This document shows, piece by piece, positions 61,601-64,000 of a stretch of DNA of 64,000 bases (position 1 is the stretch's first letter; each line of letters starts with the position of its first letter). A program made the translations under genes and the position numbers. This DNA is from ZC4RG30 sp963726085 (GTDB lineage Bacteria > Pseudomonadota > Gammaproteobacteria > Steroidobacterales > Steroidobacteraceae), in NCBI GenBank assembly GCA_963726085.1, contig CAVSAR010000005.1:62001-126000 (forward strand). Reading direction: 5' to 3'. The notes beneath the pieces are model-generated. The model was not told the origin of the DNA. It saw only the letters and a program-made list of their open reading frames with translations, and made no database searches.

Positions 61601-63623
61601 TCAGTGGCACTCGAAATCGTCCTTGCCCACCGGCTTGCACAAGTCCGCCCAGCCGTATTCTCGCCAGTATTCCACCATACCCATGTCGCGTACTAATCTT
61701 CTTGAAGCCGGGCATTTTGCGCACATCGCTCAACAGCGGGTTCCAGAGTAGGAGCGGCAGCGCTCGACCGCGCCCAATGCGAAAAGATTCCATGCGAGGT
61801 AGCAGATCGAATGCAAACTGCGAATCGCCAAAGTAAGCCGCCCAGATGGCTATTTCCCCGACATCGACGACGGTCGTCGCCGCGGGAGCGAGCCGGTGCA
61901 GCTTCGCCAGGGCCTCCACCGGCCGATCCAGCAGCGGCTTCATTGCGGCAATGACGTGAAGGGCGGAGTTGTCGAGCTCGATGGCAGAGTCAATCCATTT
62001 GTCCATCTGCACCCGGTTACGGGAAGACACCGCGTGCTCGAAGGCGGTCAAGCGTAGAACCTGCCCTCCCGGCAACTTCATGCCGCGTTCCAGCTCAGCC
62101 GAGTCTTCGCCGACCTCTCCGGCTCCAAAATACGCATAAGAAAGAAGGACGGCCATTTGCGGCTCCAGCGGACTGCCACGACTCGCGCGCCGCGCGGGTG
62201 CTACCGCATCCTTGAACCGGCCAACGAGCATCAGAACAAAGCTATCCCAAACGTCCACTCTTGAAGTGATCAAAGTATTGCCTGCCGCGCGAGCGCGCGC
62301 ACTTTGAATCTGATGTGTTGCGTCCTTCCACGTGAACGACTCGATACTGCGGTCGACGAGCGCCATATAGTAGAGAGGCGAATCGGGTGAGAGACGCTTG
62401 ACCTGTTCCAGGGCCGTCGTGGCTTCGGCGGGAGATTCTTGTCCCGTATAGACAGCGTAGGCTCTGTACGCATCCGAGAGATTCAACCAGGCCGCTGCGA
62501 ACGTTGAATCCAGCGCAACAGCTTGCTGGAAATGGTCGATCATCTGGCGTAGTGTTTCCGGCGTAGGTTTCTGTCCAGACAGAGCCAAGCCTGCCAGATA
62601 CTCGTCGTAGGCCTCGATGTTTGTCGTGCCGCCCTGTGTGCGAGGCAGACTCCCTACATCCAGCTTGATGCTCAGCGCGTGTGCCACATCCTTGGCGATC
62701 TCCTCCTGCACCGCAAAGATGTCCTTATGTTCGCGCGCATAGGTCTTTGACCATAGATGGGTACCTGCGTTACCGTCGATCAGCTGCGCCGTGATGCGCA
62801 GCTGATTGCCCTCCTTCTGAATGCTGCCCTCCAGCAGGTTGGCTACTCCAAGTGCCTTGGCGATCTCCCGCATGTCCTCGTTCTTGCCCTTGAATGAGAA
62901 GCTGGAGGTGCGAGCGGTCACGGCAAGGCCTTTGACCTGGGCCACCTGGTTCAGGATCTCCTCCGAGAGCCCGTCGCAAAAGGACTCCTGATCATGCGCG
63001 GTCGAGTAGTCGGCAAAGGGAAGGACCGCCAGCGTCACTACATTGGTAACTGTCGCAGGCGCGATTGCAGGCTCCGCAACTTTGGACCCGACCCTGGGAG
63101 ACCGGCTCGCAATCCAGAACACAACCGCGCCGATGACCAGCAGTGCAACCAGTCCAAGCAGGATGCGGGCGCCGGACTTTCCCGGATCTCCGTGGGCCGG
63201 CTGGACGACTCCGGACGAAGTCACTGGCGCCCCTTTCAGTACGATGTGTCGAACGTCTGTCAGAAACGTCTGCCAGGCAGGGTCGGACGCGTCTCCCTTC
63301 CACTTTGACAAATCCGCCGTATGCGTGAGCTCAAACATGATCGGCCGCTTGCAGGCCTCGATCATCACCGGCATCAACGTCTTGTTGTCATGCGCCTGGG
63401 TCGCCTCGGCGCGGACCCATCGCGAGCCCACCGATGTCTTTGACCACAGCACGACGACGGCCTTGGCCTCGTTGAGGGCCTTCTCCGTCACCTCATCGAA
63501 CGCCTCGCCGGGCTTCAGTGTCTGGTCCCACCACACACTCAGGCCCTCGCGCTGAAATGCGTCGGCAAACCTTCGCGCGGTCGCTTGGTCATCGCGACTG
63601 TAGGAAAGGAAGACGTCGATCAT
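61601..63623 (-). pseudogene. TIR-TolB-like-TPR signalling protein, single-base frameshift at the C-terminus
   Basis: Residues 1-130 are a TIR domain (MIDVFLSYSRDDQATARRFA) with the putative NADase Glu at 73 in S-R-W-V-R-A-E. A membrane helix lies at about 150-172. A TolB/FlgO-like segment (LAVLPFADYSTAHDQESFCD, ARTSSFSFKG) follows, then TPR-like helices to about residue 640. Near 61702 one extra base shifts the frame. Corrected, it ends VEYWREYGWADLCKPVGKDD then FECH at 61601, matching the tail of the neighbour at 63643. Otherwise the frame runs to 61578 with an unrelated end. It is probably a signalling or defence protein with the TIR in the cytosol. Confidence 0.8.
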
Positions 63624-63642
63624 GCTCTGGCCAGTTCAGACA

Positions 63643-64000
63643 TCAATGGCACTCGAAATCATCCTTTCCCACCGGCTTGCAGAAATCGCCCCAGTTGCCC
63701 GTGGTGCGCCAGTAGTCGACGAGCCCCAGCTCACGAACGATGTCCTTGAAGCGCGCGTCGGCGCGCACGTTGCTCTCGCTGGGCAGCCAAAGCTGGAAGT
63801 ACTGGGCGCCGTGCTTCTCGATTAACTCGCGACGCAGGGTCGCCAGTGCCATGTCCCTTTCACCGTAGTGGTCGGCAACGGAGAACAACAATATGGTTCG
63901 GTTGCGTGGATCTTCGTATACCTTTTGAAGTGCAGCACGCGCGACCGATTTGTCATTCCAGTTGTCCGGCGTGATGCCATAGAACGGAATGCCGCGCCCC
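63643..64000 (-). CDS. Paralogous TPR-type protein, N-terminus beyond the right edge
   Basis: The visible 118 residues include GIPFYGITPDNWNDKSVARA, TILLFSVADHYGERDMALAT and a terminal VDYWRTTGNWGDFCKPVGKD then DFECH, the same ending as the TIR/TPR protein 19 bases downstream. The frame is open to the edge. The pair is a tandem duplication on one strand; whether this copy also has a TIR domain is not visible. Confidence 0.8.
   Translation of the reverse strand, partial: GRGIPFYGITPDNWNDKSVARAALQKVYEDPRNRTILLFSVADHYGERDMALATLRRELIEKHGAQYFQLWLPSESNVRADARFKDIVRELGLVDYWRTTGNWGDFCKPVGKDDFECH

Noticed and set aside
1..64000. tRNA, rRNA and CRISPR arrays
   Set aside because: I looked for T-arm patterns, rRNA-like blocks and regularly spaced short repeats by eye and saw none; a covariance-model search was not possible.

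Overview
The window is a GC-rich bacterial chromosome segment, most likely from a gammaproteobacterium of the Xanthomonadales/Nevskiales type. That placement is inference. It rests on the FecI-FecR-(secretin/TonB N-terminal domain) receptor trio, two tannase/feruloyl-esterase family genes, and several small stress proteins typical of that group. I saw no rRNA, tRNA or CRISPR. Genes are tightly packed, many small operons overlap by ATGA or GTGA, and the content is mostly accessory: stress defence, DNA repair, toxin-antitoxin pairs, recombinases and exported proteins of unknown role.

Layout. 1-10.5 kb: a tannase-family gene running off the left edge, a large-subunit catalase (katE), then a repair block with a DUF72 protein, an endonuclease VIII-like glycosylase (nei) and an ATP-dependent DNA ligase. 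A glycine-zipper stress protein sits inside this block. 10.6-15 kb: a 1020-residue protein joining a zinc peptidase to a metallo-beta-lactamase (MBL) fold domain, divergent from a DUF2235 hydrolase. 15-21.4 kb: a mobile-looking zone with a Phd/VapC pair, a ParD-like/zeta pair overlapping a tyrosine recombinase, and a tannase-family gene sandwiched between the recombinase and a second 702-bp copy of its catalytic part. 21.8-30.2 kb: histidine kinase, hemerythrin, acyltransferase, AsmA-like and YihY-like membrane proteins, and small stress proteins. 30.2-36.4 kb: a second MBL protein beside a MazEF pair, a second hemerythrin, a cluster of very small membrane proteins and a BON protein. 36.7-45.4 kb: S1/P1 nuclease, RmuC, aldo/keto reductase, a uracil-DNA-glycosylase-like protein, two tandem His/Asp-rich exported paralogues and an AAA ATPase. 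45.5-51.3 kb: two overlapping lipoprotein genes, and two paralogues of a small exported protein flanking a large Ig-like/beta-propeller lipoprotein. 51.4-54.8 kb: a RES/Xre toxin-antitoxin pair, a nucleotidyltransferase pair and small DNA-binding-like proteins. 55-64 kb: a FecI/FecR/TonB-receptor operon, two divergent exported genes, and tandem TIR/TPR signalling proteins running off the right edge.

Three cross-cutting observations matter for reading this annotation. First, nine genes are each broken by a single-base length change, eight of them +1. This looks more like residual sequencing indels than nine independent pseudogenes, so these genes are described both as broken and as they would read if corrected. 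Second, a bipartite motif (GGTACCCGA, 14 bases, ACTCnTA) with identical spacing occurs four times. Three copies lie 30-45 bases before starts of exported proteins, and two of those are next to the ECF sigma gene. This suggests a small ECF-type regulon. Third, five toxin-antitoxin-like pairs, three of them with visible operator-like repeats, lie among recombinase duplications and gene fragments. Regions 15-21 kb, 30-33 kb and 51-55 kb therefore look like acquired, rearranging DNA.
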